Shown here: piece by piece, positions 9,301 to 17,677 of the stretch
Layout: every line of letters begins with the position of its first letter
Numbering within the stretch: position 1 is the first letter of the stretch
Assembly: GCA_031285505.1 (NCBI GenBank)
Contig: JAITVZ010000059.1
Span: forward strand, 1-64,000
DNA: 64,000 nt
Direction: 5' to 3'
From: Propionibacteriaceae bacterium
GTDB lineage: Bacteria > Actinomycetota > Actinomycetes > Propionibacteriales > Propionibacteriaceae
Position numbers and translations under genes: made by a program
The notes under the pieces: model-generated
Seen by the model: only the letters and a program-made list of their open reading frames with translations
Told to the model about the DNA's origin: nothing
The model's database searches: none

Positions 9301-12300
9301 AGCCACTTCAAAGGTGGCCGACATCCACGAAGTGACGGTCTCAGAAGACGGTAAGCCACTGCCCGGTGGTGATCCCGCCGAGTTGAGCTTTGTTCCTGAC
9401 AAGGGACTGCTCGATCTGACGATCAAGCCGGAGACAGCCCAGGAGGTCGGTGCCGCGTTCACCATCACTGCCAAGGTGGCTGACGACAAGGGCAATGCCA
9501 TTGCCGGAGCGCCTGTCACCTTCACTCTGCCCGAGTTGGTGACGATGGTTGGTGACGCTGCACCTAGCTGCACCACCAGCGCTCAAGGTGCTTGCTCGAT
9601 CGCGATCAGCTCGATTCGTCCGGGCGAATACACGATCAAGGGATCAACAGGTGACGCCACAGATTCGGTGGATGCTGAATTTGTCGCCGGACCTCCCGAT
9701 GCCAGCAAGTCAACAGTTGTGGTCACCAAGAACGGGGCGAACTTCGACGGTGTTGACCGTGACATCGCTAAGGTGACCGTGCGTGACCGCTATGACAATC
9801 TGCTGAGTGGCATTGATGTTTCGTCGACGCCAGTCGTTGGTCAGTCCAGTGGGCTGACTGTCCAAAGCGATGTCGCGCCGACCAACAGCCTCGGTGAGAC
9901 TGAGATCTGGTACACCTCGACTGAGGCGGGGGACAAACTGGCTGACGTGGTGGTTGAAGGCTCCAATGGCCCCATCACGCCGTCAGGTTCACCGGTGACG
10001 ATCAGCTTTGGCAAGCCAGCTTGTGCCTCATGTTCAGATTGGGCGATCACACCTGCTGGCCCCTTGACCGTCGGGGTTGACGCCGATTCGGCCTACACCA
10101 TGACTGCCACCATCCGTGACACCAACGATGAGCTGGTTTACGGGGCAGTGGTCACCTTTGGAGTGGATCCCCAATCGGTGGCATGGGGCGACGATCAGTC
10201 GCTGCAGCCGGCCTGGGGCGGATCTTCAGGAAACAGCTGCACGACTGACGATCAGGGTGTTTGTTCGGTGACTGTCACGTCGACACGAGCCAGCACCTTC
10301 AACTTCACGGCTATGGTTTCAAACCAGCAGATTGGCGTGGCTCAGACCAGGGTCTGGACTCCGGGCAAGGTTGACGCTGACCATTCAAAGGTTTGGATCG
10401 AACCAGAAGATGACAATCAGAAGGCGGATGGCAAGGCGCGCATCATCGCGCAGGTCGAGGCCAATGACAAGTATGGCAACCCGGTCTCCGGGCAGGCCGT
10501 GGTTTCGGCGCCAGTTGCCGGTGACAGCAACCTGACCGTTCAATCCGATGTAGCGGTGACTGACACCAAGGGGCACACCACAATCTGGTACACCTCGACT
10601 CAGGGTGGTCAGCATCAGGCCAATGTCTACATCGGTGCGGATCGGGTCGAGCCGAAGTTCCCGGGCAAGTCATCGCCAGTGACGATGACCTTCACCCAAT
10701 CCGGTGTGTCAGCTGAGCACTCCAACCTCGTGGTTGAGCCGAAGTCCACAGCAGTGGGTGAATTGGTGACGGCCACCGTGACCGCTCGCTCGGTCGATGA
10801 CATCCTCCTGCCTGGGGTTGAGGTGAGTTTCAGCCTCGACTCCGAGACGGGCCAGGTGCATCCAGGCTCGGCGACCTTCGACGAGCTGGTTGGATTCCAG
10901 GGTGTTCAGACAGCCTCGTGTGTGACTGGCACAAGCGGTGATCAATTGGGTGTTTGCTCAGTAACCTTCACCGACCCGGAGGTCGAAAAGGTTGATATCC
11001 ATGCAACCGTCGACGAGCCGCAATCCGATGGCCAGTCGGTTACTAAAGAGGTCGCCGATTCGCCGCAGACTGTCACCTTCACTGAAGGATGTGTCACTGG
11101 GTCTGATCCGCAGTGTCCCAATCCTCCAGAATGGGTTGATCCGGACAAGCGAACCAATGTTCAGGTGACCCGCGATGACCAGAAGGCTGGCCCGGACGAG
11201 GAGCCCGACATTGCGACGGCCAGGGTCTTTGATTACTTGGGTAATCCGGTGGACCGCGACGTCAGCTCAACAGCTGAGGACCAGAACTTGGTCATCGGAG
11301 ATGTCCAGCGCACGGAACAGGGAGTCTATGAGATTCCTTACACCACGAAGTTGAAGACTGAATCGCAGTTCGAAGCGCAGGTCTTCGTCGATGAATGGGA
11401 GATCGTCTACATTCCCAAGCCGGGATCGGCCTTGGACAACCCAGCGGGCATCGCCTCGATGTCCTCGCCGGTGACCGTCCACTTCACCGACCTGACCAAG
11501 CCGAATCCGCCGGAGATCACCAAGCCAGGGGACAACACCTTGACCAATGATTCAACGCCGGACATCTCGGGAACGGCTGATGAGCCGGGTAACACCATCA
11601 TCGTCAAGGATGAGGATGGCAACACCCTCTGCACGACGACGGTCGAAGGCACCGGCACCAACGGCACCTGGTCCTGCACTCCGGAAAAGCCGATGGCTGA
11701 CGGTCCGCATGTCATCACCGCCACCCAGACCGATGATCAAGGGCAGGTGTCGCCGCCATCCAATGCGGTACATATCACCATTGACACGACTGCGCCGAAT
11801 CCGCCGGTCATCGACCATGGCAATGGAGACGAAATTGGTGGGACGATTCGCGACAGTGACGATCATCCGCTCGATCCGGGCACGATCGTGACGGTGCGCG
11901 ATGAGGATGGCAACGAGATTTGCACCGCTGAAGTCGTTATTGGTGACGACGGCAATGGCACCTGGAGTTGCCTGACTCCTGACGGGACGCCATCCGGTCC
12001 GATCAACGCCATTGCACAGGATCCAGCCGGCAACGTCTCGGATCCGAGTGATTGGTTCGACCTTGACACCACGCCACCGACTGCACCGCCAGCTGATTCG
12101 AACAACGGTTCTGAGGTTGGGGGCAAGGGTGATCCTGGTGACACCATTGATGTCAAGGGCCCGGATGGCAAGCCGGTTGACGGTTGCCAGGATGTGCCGA
12201 TCGATGATGCGGGCAACTGGGTCTGCACGCCGACCAGGCCACTGAATCCAGGTGACCGGATCACTGTGACTGAGACCGATCCTGCGGGCAACGTCTCTGA

Positions 12301-12718
12301 GCCGACTACGGTGATCGTTGGGTCGCTGGGTATTGAGTTCCAGTATCCGCAGCGTCAACCAGGTGAGCCGCAAGGCGTCACCGGCACGAACTTCAACCCA
12401 GGGGAGAAGGTCTGCTTGACGATTGATCCGGGCCTTGAGGTTGGTTGCCAAACGGCTGATGAGAACGGCACTGTCCACTTCCAGTTCGACGTGCCGAAGG
12501 ATTTCGCCAATGGTTCCCACACCGGTACTTTGACTGGCGCCAAGTCGGGACAGGTTCGCGGTTCATTCATGGTGACCACGATCTCGGTGCGAACAGGCGG
12601 TTATGCCGACACATCCAGCGATTTGAGCCTGCGGGGCTTGGCTGCTGGTTTGGTGGTGGCGACCGTCGGTGTGTGGATCGGCGTCAAGTCACGCCGTAGG
12701 GTTCATGCCAAGCACTAA
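3368..12718 (+). CDS. Giant secreted Ig-repeat surface protein, probable adhesin
   Basis: This 3116-residue protein starts with a signal peptide: a basic stretch, a hydrophobic core, and a likely cut after ASA near residue 48. Residues 50-500 form an unrecognised, possibly beta-propeller-like domain. An SdrD B-like domain opening with GTLWNDANADG covers about 504-600, and a GEVED-type domain (VGEIEDY) ends near 830. From about 960 to 2710 run some 15 invasin-type (Big_1-like) Ig repeats of two kinds: one with an internal Cys-x8-Cys loop, one with a YGNPVSG-type turn. Cys pairs also sit in several linkers. Three further Ig-like modules with EDGN turns reach about 2990. The C-terminus has a membrane helix (about 3086-3105) and a basic tail but no LPXTG; SVRTG at 3073-3077 may be a variant sorting site. 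The start has GGGGGA five bases upstream of the ATG. The likely role is attachment to host or substrate surfaces. Confidence 0.85.
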   Translation: MPSSLGVAHYQGSPHQGLKKTVASASAFVLTIGGLFLGQSFQATVASADQPTTHSATAPVWTAVTNWKAVWDQPLTEDVIYYSLDAADPMNNTDRHEDLLWESYDWSDDMSTYKTRVSMHWEGDSAGQSDFSEYQFSSMAVGRIGGKQTDPNAPLTAYFWSRDARQVNGPASCEAGYTPIVRTTSGESEIYWSCMPAPKGEGNVGSWPSSNGDSLFSGAKDKGHATGGEIEQYTGNLYVVSSYLGEIDSENSESSAASSEDGWRFSVWNPVTGEYSLSGAVQPGDWYEGMGSVPKERLAVRANVDGVGDATPYAPADFALDADGNVYLYSGGGVTHDSNGNMKLVRMEPARDSLGNIVDGSADNPWRYYVVSDIKKEIAGEFWDNAGGQYGTWGNAFLDGQLLNGAGTRTYGLPADAPDSADACQARSYMNSPDRYADSPVPGPSCTYDTDGVVFPYPGTSNMVKIDPLSATAKIVYSVQNDGLPQAPDPISSAARDNASAQGAMIIRGTLWNDANADGVIQASEEGLADQQVGLYDASGVLRSVQETGATGTYSFLTSGVSGVSYYVRPIQVQIDGVNAVQTWAAGFTDGRNSASVACASGAVTSSAGGACEGAISPYSNSDPTVTALGVASDKATWLNYATVTMGSSNSVPSADFGFTTTGSYGDAAAGPAEANVPSHINGVSQDIQLGADLGSYAGPATDNASHNATDDGVSITGSALGSIALQDGLFAATHDYNMTADLAGDSAGEADVTAWTTTPGANVWTTSANSWSPTATAPTDNFQVQPTGAISGTQSTQLRVSASTATASVPDNSLGEYSGTADSGKPWATVGEIEDYSFGVTDAVYRPAVVNASSTSATFTIAGQTLTADAASGIVQGAAAAAAPGQLVSVTGTADSDIGFRGVTVTDTTSGQAVDNVTVTPAADGKGATVTFTEQVGDDYTVLFTYGNGVDSSKSSLVVDRTQQVVGGDIVATITARDKDGNIVPNVQASFKLDDADGSAVVTPASCVTGVDGTCQVLVTDSKVETVTLHGLVNGQEINNPDPAQSSPQDLTFVADSVDHATLEASPAGPLVAGEGQYTLKVTAFDKNDNPVSGATVVYQLDKVIGIDGSALDESKTSLSNQATCVTGADGSCSDVKLSSTDAGKFVVSATANDKATDPKSVTLEFITGDIVPEDSCDPSVPADQCTRLVVKPTALPVSEQSTATAYVTDKWGNEGADVDVTFTVDGNGYFVAGGDQSVTDSTDDLGAVAVKLSDKTAETVTVKASYADGADTGLVGQEDVVFGVGQADHATFVVEPEVDPKSSDHSAWQVVDLPGGESYYTGILTVFDADNNPIPGLSDSTIDFAANDPAVTISDITAGDQPGSYQVHYSSKVASADYTSNAMVDGLSAADITGHDLPIPFKADEPYVCNPDQERTQDCSRLEVTPKYPETVGVSDQDGPGAKGIAYINDKFGNPVEAGWPVDFQLTDSPAAIMSPVDDWLTDDQGQAEVKVTDAQVETVKLHALINGEQEIMNSPQLIDFVHGKPDAGLSSLTVDPGRNPAGTDVKVTATIEDELGNRIVDLTRDDFVMSGATEDQVPDLADASFRNFAAVGDGVYTFNVTSKLVGDFVLQAIVDDVTLDDHPGVEFYAGEVCVDNCEPIDNPETPEVDESKDNYTDLMMIKNDAWANGQDSDEAVGHAYDHYGNIVSGAVFTVTDATVTPDLLGALTPKVNTATTDASGTASMSWTSKVAGNFTGTATVQSANTEAIPMTAPATDVNSIRFIPGDVSAEKSSMTIAPASPLEVGSVYTATIHVVDDNLNPLNNVTATFSLGSANDSATQAIEFVGASTCSTDADGNCSVDITSQFANVYKVHGKVPTKQGLLDVQGGGDPAKASPQDVEFTAGPVCNENAGDKCTPIDNPDTPEVDESENYTKVTVYPNGAVADGQDQDGINIETYDRYGNPVAGAEISLSTNDPVDLSATQVTTGPDGKATVTATSKVADIHEVTVSEDGKPLPGGDPAELSFVPDKGLLDLTIKPETAQEVGAAFTITAKVADDKGNAIAGAPVTFTLPELVTMVGDAAPSCTTSAQGACSIAISSIRPGEYTIKGSTGDATDSVDAEFVAGPPDASKSTVVVTKNGANFDGVDRDIAKVTVRDRYDNLLSGIDVSSTPVVGQSSGLTVQSDVAPTNSLGETEIWYTSTEAGDKLADVVVEGSNGPITPSGSPVTISFGKPACASCSDWAITPAGPLTVGVDADSAYTMTATIRDTNDELVYGAVVTFGVDPQSVAWGDDQSLQPAWGGSSGNSCTTDDQGVCSVTVTSTRASTFNFTAMVSNQQIGVAQTRVWTPGKVDADHSKVWIEPEDDNQKADGKARIIAQVEANDKYGNPVSGQAVVSAPVAGDSNLTVQSDVAVTDTKGHTTIWYTSTQGGQHQANVYIGADRVEPKFPGKSSPVTMTFTQSGVSAEHSNLVVEPKSTAVGELVTATVTARSVDDILLPGVEVSFSLDSETGQVHPGSATFDELVGFQGVQTASCVTGTSGDQLGVCSVTFTDPEVEKVDIHATVDEPQSDGQSVTKEVADSPQTVTFTEGCVTGSDPQCPNPPEWVDPDKRTNVQVTRDDQKAGPDEEPDIATARVFDYLGNPVDRDVSSTAEDQNLVIGDVQRTEQGVYEIPYTTKLKTESQFEAQVFVDEWEIVYIPKPGSALDNPAGIASMSSPVTVHFTDLTKPNPPEITKPGDNTLTNDSTPDISGTADEPGNTIIVKDEDGNTLCTTTVEGTGTNGTWSCTPEKPMADGPHVITATQTDDQGQVSPPSNAVHITIDTTAPNPPVIDHGNGDEIGGTIRDSDDHPLDPGTIVTVRDEDGNEICTAEVVIGDDGNGTWSCLTPDGTPSGPINAIAQDPAGNVSDPSDWFDLDTTPPTAPPADSNNGSEVGGKGDPGDTIDVKGPDGKPVDGCQDVPIDDAGNWVCTPTRPLNPGDRITVTETDPAGNVSEPTTVIVGSLGIEFQYPQRQPGEPQGVTGTNFNPGEKVCLTIDPGLEVGCQTADENGTVHFQFDVPKDFANGSHTGTLTGAKSGQVRGSFMVTTISVRTGGYADTSSDLSLRGLAAGLVVATVGVWIGVKSRRRVHAKH

Positions 12719-12738
12719 GCTCGGCCAATAACATGGAG

Positions 12739-12773
12739 GGCCCCGACTGGAGACAGTCGGGGCCTTCGTTTTG
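12739..12773 (+). terminator. Rho-independent terminator of the surface-protein gene
   Basis: An 11-bp perfect stem, GGCCCCGACTG (12739-12749) with CAGTCGGGGCC (12754-12764), closes a GAGA tetraloop and is followed by TTCGTTTT. It lies 20 bases after the stop codon and is the clearest intrinsic terminator in the window. Confidence 0.92.
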
Positions 12774-13163
12774 TCGCCAACTGCTTGATTCCGGCTGGTG
12801 TCTCGCACCGGAAATTTGAGGCTCTGTGAGACCTCGATTGACATGCGCTGCTGCCACCGCGCGGACATTGGGTAGCCTAGGCCACATTTTCGGCGCACGG
12901 GCAGTCAGCTCAGGTTCCATGTCACCGTGGTCTAAGAGAGCCAAATATGAAACGGGGTTGGGACCCGGTGCGGTGTCTGACCGCATTGTCGTTAGTTGAC
13001 GGCGTCCTGACCACTTACCTCCTTCGCCGGGCGATTGACCACACCCGGTCCCACCGCTACACGCAGGCAATTTCTGGAGCCGGGCACTGGGCGGCGCGAA
13101 CAAAGGGTGGCCAAATGAGTGTCACGTCGCCAATGGATCTAATGGAACTGGCAGCATGGGTTC
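12774..13163. other. Gene-poor spacer before the NUDIX gene
   Basis: About 390 bases separate the terminator from the NUDIX gene. An 82-codon open frame (12947-13195, plus strand) crosses into the NUDIX start but has no convincing ribosome-binding site, no recognisable domain and Arg/His-rich composition, so I do not call it a gene. TTGACA at 12838-12843 looks like a -35 box, but no -10 box lies at proper spacing. A short hairpin, GCGGT/ACCGC, is present near 12971-12985. Confidence 0.4.
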
Positions 13164-13841
13164 ATGACTTCAGCGATGTCTTCTGGGCCAGCTAGCGGAA
13201 ACAGTTGGCAGGACCGGCCCACTACCTGGCCCTTCGAACGATTGCTAACCACACAGGGCATCCTGATGGACTTTGTGGTTGATCGAGTTAACACACCGAC
13301 CGGGGCGACGATGACCCGGAATTACCTCGAGCATCCAGATTCGGTGGGCATCATCGCGGTCGATGAGCATGATCGAATCGCCGTCGAGCGGCAGTATCGC
13401 CATCCGGTGCGGCGCCGCTTGGTTGAGGCGCCAGCGGGGCTGTGTGATCAGCCTGGAGAATCTAGCTATGCGGCGGCCCAGCGCGAGCTGGCCGAGGAAC
13501 TTGGCTTGGCGGCTGACCACTGGTCGATTTTAGTGGACGTCTTTGCCACGCCAGGTTGTTCGAGTCAAGCAACACGAATATTCCTGGCTGAAGGTTTGCA
13601 TCCGGTTGATCGTCCGGTTGGTTTTACTCTGGCTGATGAAGAAGCCGACATGTCAGTGGCTTGGATGGACCTGGAAGTGGCACTTCAGGGTATTTTCAGC
13701 GGTTGTTTGATGAACCCGACTCTGGTGACCGGCGTCCTGGCCTTGGCGGCTCATCGATTGGGAGCAGCGGTGAGTGATTTGCGGCCAGCCGATCAGGGCG
13801 CTGAGGTGCCAGGATCGGGTGCAGATGGCCTCTCGCACTGA
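13164..13841 (+). CDS. NUDIX hydrolase, ADP-ribose pyrophosphatase type
   Basis: The protein has a NUDIX box, GLCDQPGE followed seven residues later by RELAEELGL, which binds Mg2+ and cleaves nucleoside diphosphates linked to another group X. The preceding YRHPVRRRLVEAPAG is typical of ADP-ribose pyrophosphatases, which hydrolyse ADP-ribose to AMP and ribose 5-phosphate in the cytosol. Actinobacteria commonly carry this enzyme directly before xerD, as here, with a 17-base overlap. The start is uncertain: ATGs at 13164 and 13176 both lack a good ribosome-binding site. About 15-30 N-terminal residues are therefore provisional. Confidence 0.85.
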   Translation: MTSAMSSGPASGNSWQDRPTTWPFERLLTTQGILMDFVVDRVNTPTGATMTRNYLEHPDSVGIIAVDEHDRIAVERQYRHPVRRRLVEAPAGLCDQPGESSYAAAQRELAEELGLAADHWSILVDVFATPGCSSQATRIFLAEGLHPVDRPVGFTLADEEADMSVAWMDLEVALQGIFSGCLMNPTLVTGVLALAAHRLGAAVSDLRPADQGAEVPGSGADGLSH

Positions 13842-14772
13842 CCTGGCCAGTGCCATCGCTGATTATCTGACACACCTGAAGATAGAGCGAGGTTTGGCCG
13901 AGCACACTTTGGAGGCCTATCAATCCGACCTCAAGCGTTATCTGGCTTTTTTGGGACGACAGGGCGTTGTGCTGGCGAAGGATGTCAAGGCAGCGCACGT
14001 GGCGGCTTTCACCGCTGGTCTGGTTAGTGAAGGTTTGGCTGCAGCCTCAGTTGGCCGGATGACCGTGACGGTTCGCGGATTGCACCGCTATTGGTGGGCG
14101 GAAGGTGTCACGGACGAGGATGCTGCCGCGGAAGTTGCGCCCCGCGCAGCCGGAATTCATCTGCCAAAGGCCTTGTCGATCGATCAGGTTGAGGCATTGA
14201 TCGCCTCAACCGGCGGCCAACTCCCGGGCGCCAGCTGGCGTCAGATCGAGAATTGGGCGCTGGTGGAGCTGCTCTATGGCACAGGAGCTCGCGTTTCAGA
14301 ACTGCTCGATCTGGATCTGGTAGACGCCAACCGGCTGCTCCAAGAGCCTGAGTCAGCCTTGCGTATCACCGGCAAGGGGCATAAAACTCGTCTGGTGCCA
14401 GTCGGTCATTATGCTCGTGCGGCCCTCGAAGCCTGGATAGTACGCGGTAGGCCGGTGGCGCTGGGGGAGAACAGCAGCAGCCAGTCGGCGCTATTGATTG
14501 ATACCAGAGGCCACCGCCTCGGTCGACAGGCGGCGTTCAATCGCGTCGCCCAATTGGGAGTCAAGGCGCAGTTGCCGGTGGCTATTTCGCCGCACACCTT
14601 GCGGCATTCCTATGCCACTCATTTGCTCGATGGTGGCGCTGACGTCCGAGTGGTTCAGGAGCTCTTGGGGCACGCCTCGGTGGCCACGACCCAGATATAC
14701 ACTCTGGTGACCATCGATCATTTGCGGTCGGTTTACCGACTGGCTCATCCTCGAGCAGTGACGACCAGTTGA
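13825..14772 (+). CDS. xerD: Tyrosine recombinase XerD
   Basis: This tyrosine recombinase resolves chromosome dimers at dif together with XerC. The N-terminal SAM-like core-binding domain (about residues 1-95) begins DYLTHLKIERGLAEHTLEAY. The catalytic domain shows the expected set: Arg in GTGARVSELL, Lys in ITGKGHKTR, His and Arg in HTLRHSYATHLL, His in LLGHASVATTQ, and the nucleophilic Tyr in QIYT. The ATG at 13825 was chosen because the frame upstream lies inside the NUDIX gene and the family starts close to this point; it gives 315 residues, a normal length. Its neighbour here is secA, not the parA/scpAB genes often found after xerD in this phylum. Confidence 0.93.
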   Translation: MASRTDLASAIADYLTHLKIERGLAEHTLEAYQSDLKRYLAFLGRQGVVLAKDVKAAHVAAFTAGLVSEGLAAASVGRMTVTVRGLHRYWWAEGVTDEDAAAEVAPRAAGIHLPKALSIDQVEALIASTGGQLPGASWRQIENWALVELLYGTGARVSELLDLDLVDANRLLQEPESALRITGKGHKTRLVPVGHYARAALEAWIVRGRPVALGENSSSQSALLIDTRGHRLGRQAAFNRVAQLGVKAQLPVAISPHTLRHSYATHLLDGGADVRVVQELLGHASVATTQIYTLVTIDHLRSVYRLAHPRAVTTS

Positions 14773-14780
14773 CCGCAGGG

Positions 14781-14811
14781 TTGGTCAGGGCCTTATCGAA
14801 ACTCGTAGAAT
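14781..14811 (+). promoter_or_regulatory. Candidate secA promoter
   Basis: TTGGTC (14781-14786) and TAGAAT (14806-14811) are separated by 19 bases. Transcription would begin near 14818, giving a leader of about 38 bases that contains AGGAG-like sequence before the secA ATG. Confidence 0.45.
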
Positions 14812-14855
14812 GGGATGGATTGACCTCGTAGCATCGAGGAGAGAGCAGGAACTGC

Positions 14856-17606
14856 ATGAACCTTCTGGACAGCATCCTCCATATGGGAGAGGGCAAGTTG
14901 CTGAAGCGACTCCAGGTTGTGGCGGACCAGGTTTCGAGCATCGAGGACGATTTCAAGTCAATGACTGATGATGAGTTGCGCGGTCAGACCGCCGACTTCC
15001 GGCAACGCTTGGACAATGGGGCGTCACTTGACGACCTGATGACTGAGGCTTTCGCGGCGGTGCGTGAGGCTGCCAAACGGGTGCTGGGCAAACGGCCATT
15101 CGATGAACAAATCATGGGTGGTGCTGCCTTGCATAGCGGCACGATCGCTGAGATGAAAACCGGTGAGGGCAAGACTTTGGTGGCAGTATTGCCGTCTTAT
15201 TTGAATGGCCTGTCGGGCAAGGGCGTCCATGTCGTCACAGTCAATGATTATCTGGCCAAGTTCCAATCGGAGCAAATGGGCCGGGTGCATCACTTTATGG
15301 GGCTGGACACCGGCGTCATTTTGTCGCAGATGACGCCGGCCGAGCGTCGGGTGGCTTATGCCGCTGACATCACCTACGGCACGAACAATGAGTTTGGCTT
15401 CGACTACCTGCGCGACAACATGGCCACGCGCCTGGTCGATTGTGTTCAGCGGGGCCACAGCTTCGCCATTGTCGATGAGGTTGACTCGATTCTGATCGAT
15501 GAGGCTCGCACCCCACTGATCATTTCTGGGCCGGCGGAAGACGACGCGGCTTGGTATCCTGAATTTGCCCGCATCGCCAACACTCTCCAGCGCGACCTGC
15601 ACTATGAGGTTGACGAAAAAAAGCGGACGGTGGCCGTCTTGGAGCCAGGTATCACCGTCGTCGAGCAGCGCCTCGGCATTGACAACCTCTATGAGTCGGC
15701 CAACACACCCCTGATTTCCTTCCTCAACAATGCCATCAAGGCCAAGGAGCTCTTCAAACGCGATAAGGACTATGTGGTCTCCGATGGCGAAGTTCTGATC
15801 GTCGATGAGTTCACCGGGCGCACTTTGATCGGTCGACGTTATTCCGAGGGCCTACATCAAGCCCTTGAGGCCAAAGAAAAGGTCGAAATCAAGGCGGAAT
15901 ACCAAACGCTGGCCACCATCACCTTGCAGAACTACTTCCGGATGTACGACAAGCTGTCGGGCATGACCGGCACCGCCAAGACTGAGGAATCAGAGTTTCA
16001 AAAAATCTACGGTCTGCGGGTTCTACCGATTCGCACCCATTTGCCAATGATTCGCCAGGACCAGCGTGACTATGTTTATCGCACCGAGACCGCCAAGTTC
16101 GACGCCATTGTCGCTGATGTCAGCAATCGCAACGACAAGGGACAGCCAGTGCTGATTGGCACCGCTTCGGTGGCCAAATCTGAGGAATTGTCGCGCCGGT
16201 TGAAGATGATCGGTGTGCCGCACCAGGTGCTGAACGCCAAACAGCATGCTCGTGAGGCCGCCATTGTTGCTCTGGCGGGCCGGAAAGGTGCGGTGACAGT
16301 GGCCACCAACATGGCCGGTCGTGGCACCGACATCATTCTTGGCGGCAACCCAGACTTCCTGGCTGATGCCCTGTTGCGCGAGCGCGGGCTCGACCCAGTC
16401 GAAAGCCCAGAGGAATACGAAGCTGCCTGGCCGGTGGCGGTCGAAGAGATCACGGAGCAGGTTGCCGCCGAACATGACGAGGTGGTGGCGGCCGGTGGTC
16501 TCTACGTCATCGGCTCTGAGCGTCATGACTCCCGCCGCATCGACAACCAGTTGCGTGGTCGATCCGGGCGCCAAGGCGACCCTGGGGAATCGCGGTTCTA
16601 CCTGTCGCTGCAAGACGACTTGATGCGTCTTTTCAAGGGCGACATGGTCGACTGGTTCATGCGGGCGCTAAAGGTGCCTGATGATGTGCCCATCGAGGAT
16701 AAGCGGATCACCAAAATGATCCAGAATGCCCAAGAGCAGGTTGAGGCGCAAAACTTCGAGGCGCGCAAGAATGTGCTCAAGTACGACGATGTCATGAATC
16801 GGCAGCGCTACGTGGTTTATGGAGACCGCCGGCGCGTGCTGGAAGGCGTCGACATCGAGGATCAATTGCGCGACACTGTCTCCAAAGTGGTCACGCAATA
16901 CGTCACCGGCGCCACCGAGGGTTACATCGAAGACTGGGATTTGGATCAGTTGTGGACTCAAATGAAGACGCTCTACCCAGTGACCCTCAAAGAGTCCGAT
17001 CTGCCTGAGGATGACTTGAAGCAGGCCGACTTGGTGGCAGCTTTTGTGGCTGATGCACAGAAGGCCTATGACCGCCGTGAAGAGGAGTTGGGCGAGGCGG
17101 ACATGCGCCAGGTCGAGCGGCAGGTGCTGCTGACTGTCTTGGATCGCAAGTGGCGCGAGCACCTTTACGAAATGGATTACTTGCGTGAGGGTATCGGCTT
17201 GCGGTCGATGGCCCAACGCGACCCTCTGGTGGAATATCGCAATGAGGGTGCCTCCATGTTCGCCGAAATGATGGACTCGGTGATGGAGGAGGTCGTGTCC
17301 TTCCTCTTCCGTATCCAGAAGCCGCAGCCAGCCCCGGCTGTGGCGGAGGCGCCGGCTGAAACGCAGACCCGCCGCGATGTTCGTCGGGCTGCGCGATCAG
17401 CTTTGGCCGCTGAAGAGGCAGCCGCTCGGTCGGAGATTCATATCACTCGGCAAGGACTGGCCGCATCGATCAGTTCAATGACGAATCAACGAGCTACGGT
17501 GGTCACATCTGCCAAGCCGGCGGCCAGCGAGCAGTCAGCCCAGACCAGCAACTTGCGCGAGGCTCGCCCGGGTGCGTCCGGTCGGCGTAACCGCAAGAAG
17601 CGTTGA
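14856..17606 (+). CDS. secA: Preprotein translocase ATPase SecA
   Basis: This is the motor ATPase that pushes unfolded preproteins through SecYEG. The protein is 916 residues with the usual SecA start ([12 protein letters not shown]). It has Walker A GEGKT at 103-107, the DEAD-type Walker [15 protein letters not shown] near 210, the preprotein cross-linking domain, the second nucleotide-binding fold with [10 protein letters not shown], and the helical scaffold with [21 protein letters not shown]. The C-terminus is basic (RRNRKKR) and lacks the Cys/His SEC-C zinc tail found in many SecA proteins. It begins at the ATG at 14856 with AGGA five bases upstream. It is probably SecA1, the essential copy. 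The giant surface protein and the LCP protein of this window are likely clients. Confidence 0.97.
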   Translation: MNLLDSILHMGEGKLLKRLQVVADQVSSIEDDFKSMTDDELRGQTADFRQRLDNGASLDDLMTEAFAAVREAAKRVLGKRPFDEQIMGGAALHSGTIAEMKTGEGKTLVAVLPSYLNGLSGKGVHVVTVNDYLAKFQSEQMGRVHHFMGLDTGVILSQMTPAERRVAYAADITYGTNNEFGFDYLRDNMATRLVDCVQRGHSFAIVDEVDSILIDEARTPLIISGPAEDDAAWYPEFARIANTLQRDLHYEVDEKKRTVAVLEPGITVVEQRLGIDNLYESANTPLISFLNNAIKAKELFKRDKDYVVSDGEVLIVDEFTGRTLIGRRYSEGLHQALEAKEKVEIKAEYQTLATITLQNYFRMYDKLSGMTGTAKTEESEFQKIYGLRVLPIRTHLPMIRQDQRDYVYRTETAKFDAIVADVSNRNDKGQPVLIGTASVAKSEELSRRLKMIGVPHQVLNAKQHAREAAIVALAGRKGAVTVATNMAGRGTDIILGGNPDFLADALLRERGLDPVESPEEYEAAWPVAVEEITEQVAAEHDEVVAAGGLYVIGSERHDSRRIDNQLRGRSGRQGDPGESRFYLSLQDDLMRLFKGDMVDWFMRALKVPDDVPIEDKRITKMIQNAQEQVEAQNFEARKNVLKYDDVMNRQRYVVYGDRRRVLEGVDIEDQLRDTVSKVVTQYVTGATEGYIEDWDLDQLWTQMKTLYPVTLKESDLPEDDLKQADLVAAFVADAQKAYDRREEELGEADMRQVERQVLLTVLDRKWREHLYEMDYLREGIGLRSMAQRDPLVEYRNEGASMFAEMMDSVMEEVVSFLFRIQKPQPAPAVAEAPAETQTRRDVRRAARSALAAEEAAARSEIHITRQGLAASISSMTNQRATVVTSAKPAASEQSAQTSNLREARPGASGRRNRKKR

Positions 17607-17627
17607 TCCCTGGGTTTATCGCCAGCA

Positions 17628-17655
17628 GACGCCGCTATCAACCCTGATGGCGGTC
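17628..17655. terminator. Possible bidirectional hairpin between secA and the convergent gene
   Basis: GCCGCTATCA (17631-17640) and TGATGGCGG (17645-17653) form a nine-pair stem with one G-T wobble and an ACCC loop, midway between two converging genes. No T-run follows on either strand, so termination is only suggested by position. Confidence 0.3.
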
Positions 17656-17677
17656 GGCACGGAGGCTCGTCGCTTCG

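Noticed and set aside
11552-12520. 322-codon open frame antisense to the surface protein
   Set aside because: The repeated sequence of the surface protein produces long open reverse frames; its composition (Arg, Ile, Asp, Trp) follows from that and no family is recognised.
12584-12718. Canonical LPXTG cell-wall anchor
   Set aside because: No LPXTG or LAXTG is present; only a T-G remnant before the membrane helix.
12947-13195. 82-codon frame before the NUDIX gene
   Set aside because: No clear ribosome-binding site, no recognisable family, and it runs into the NUDIX gene.
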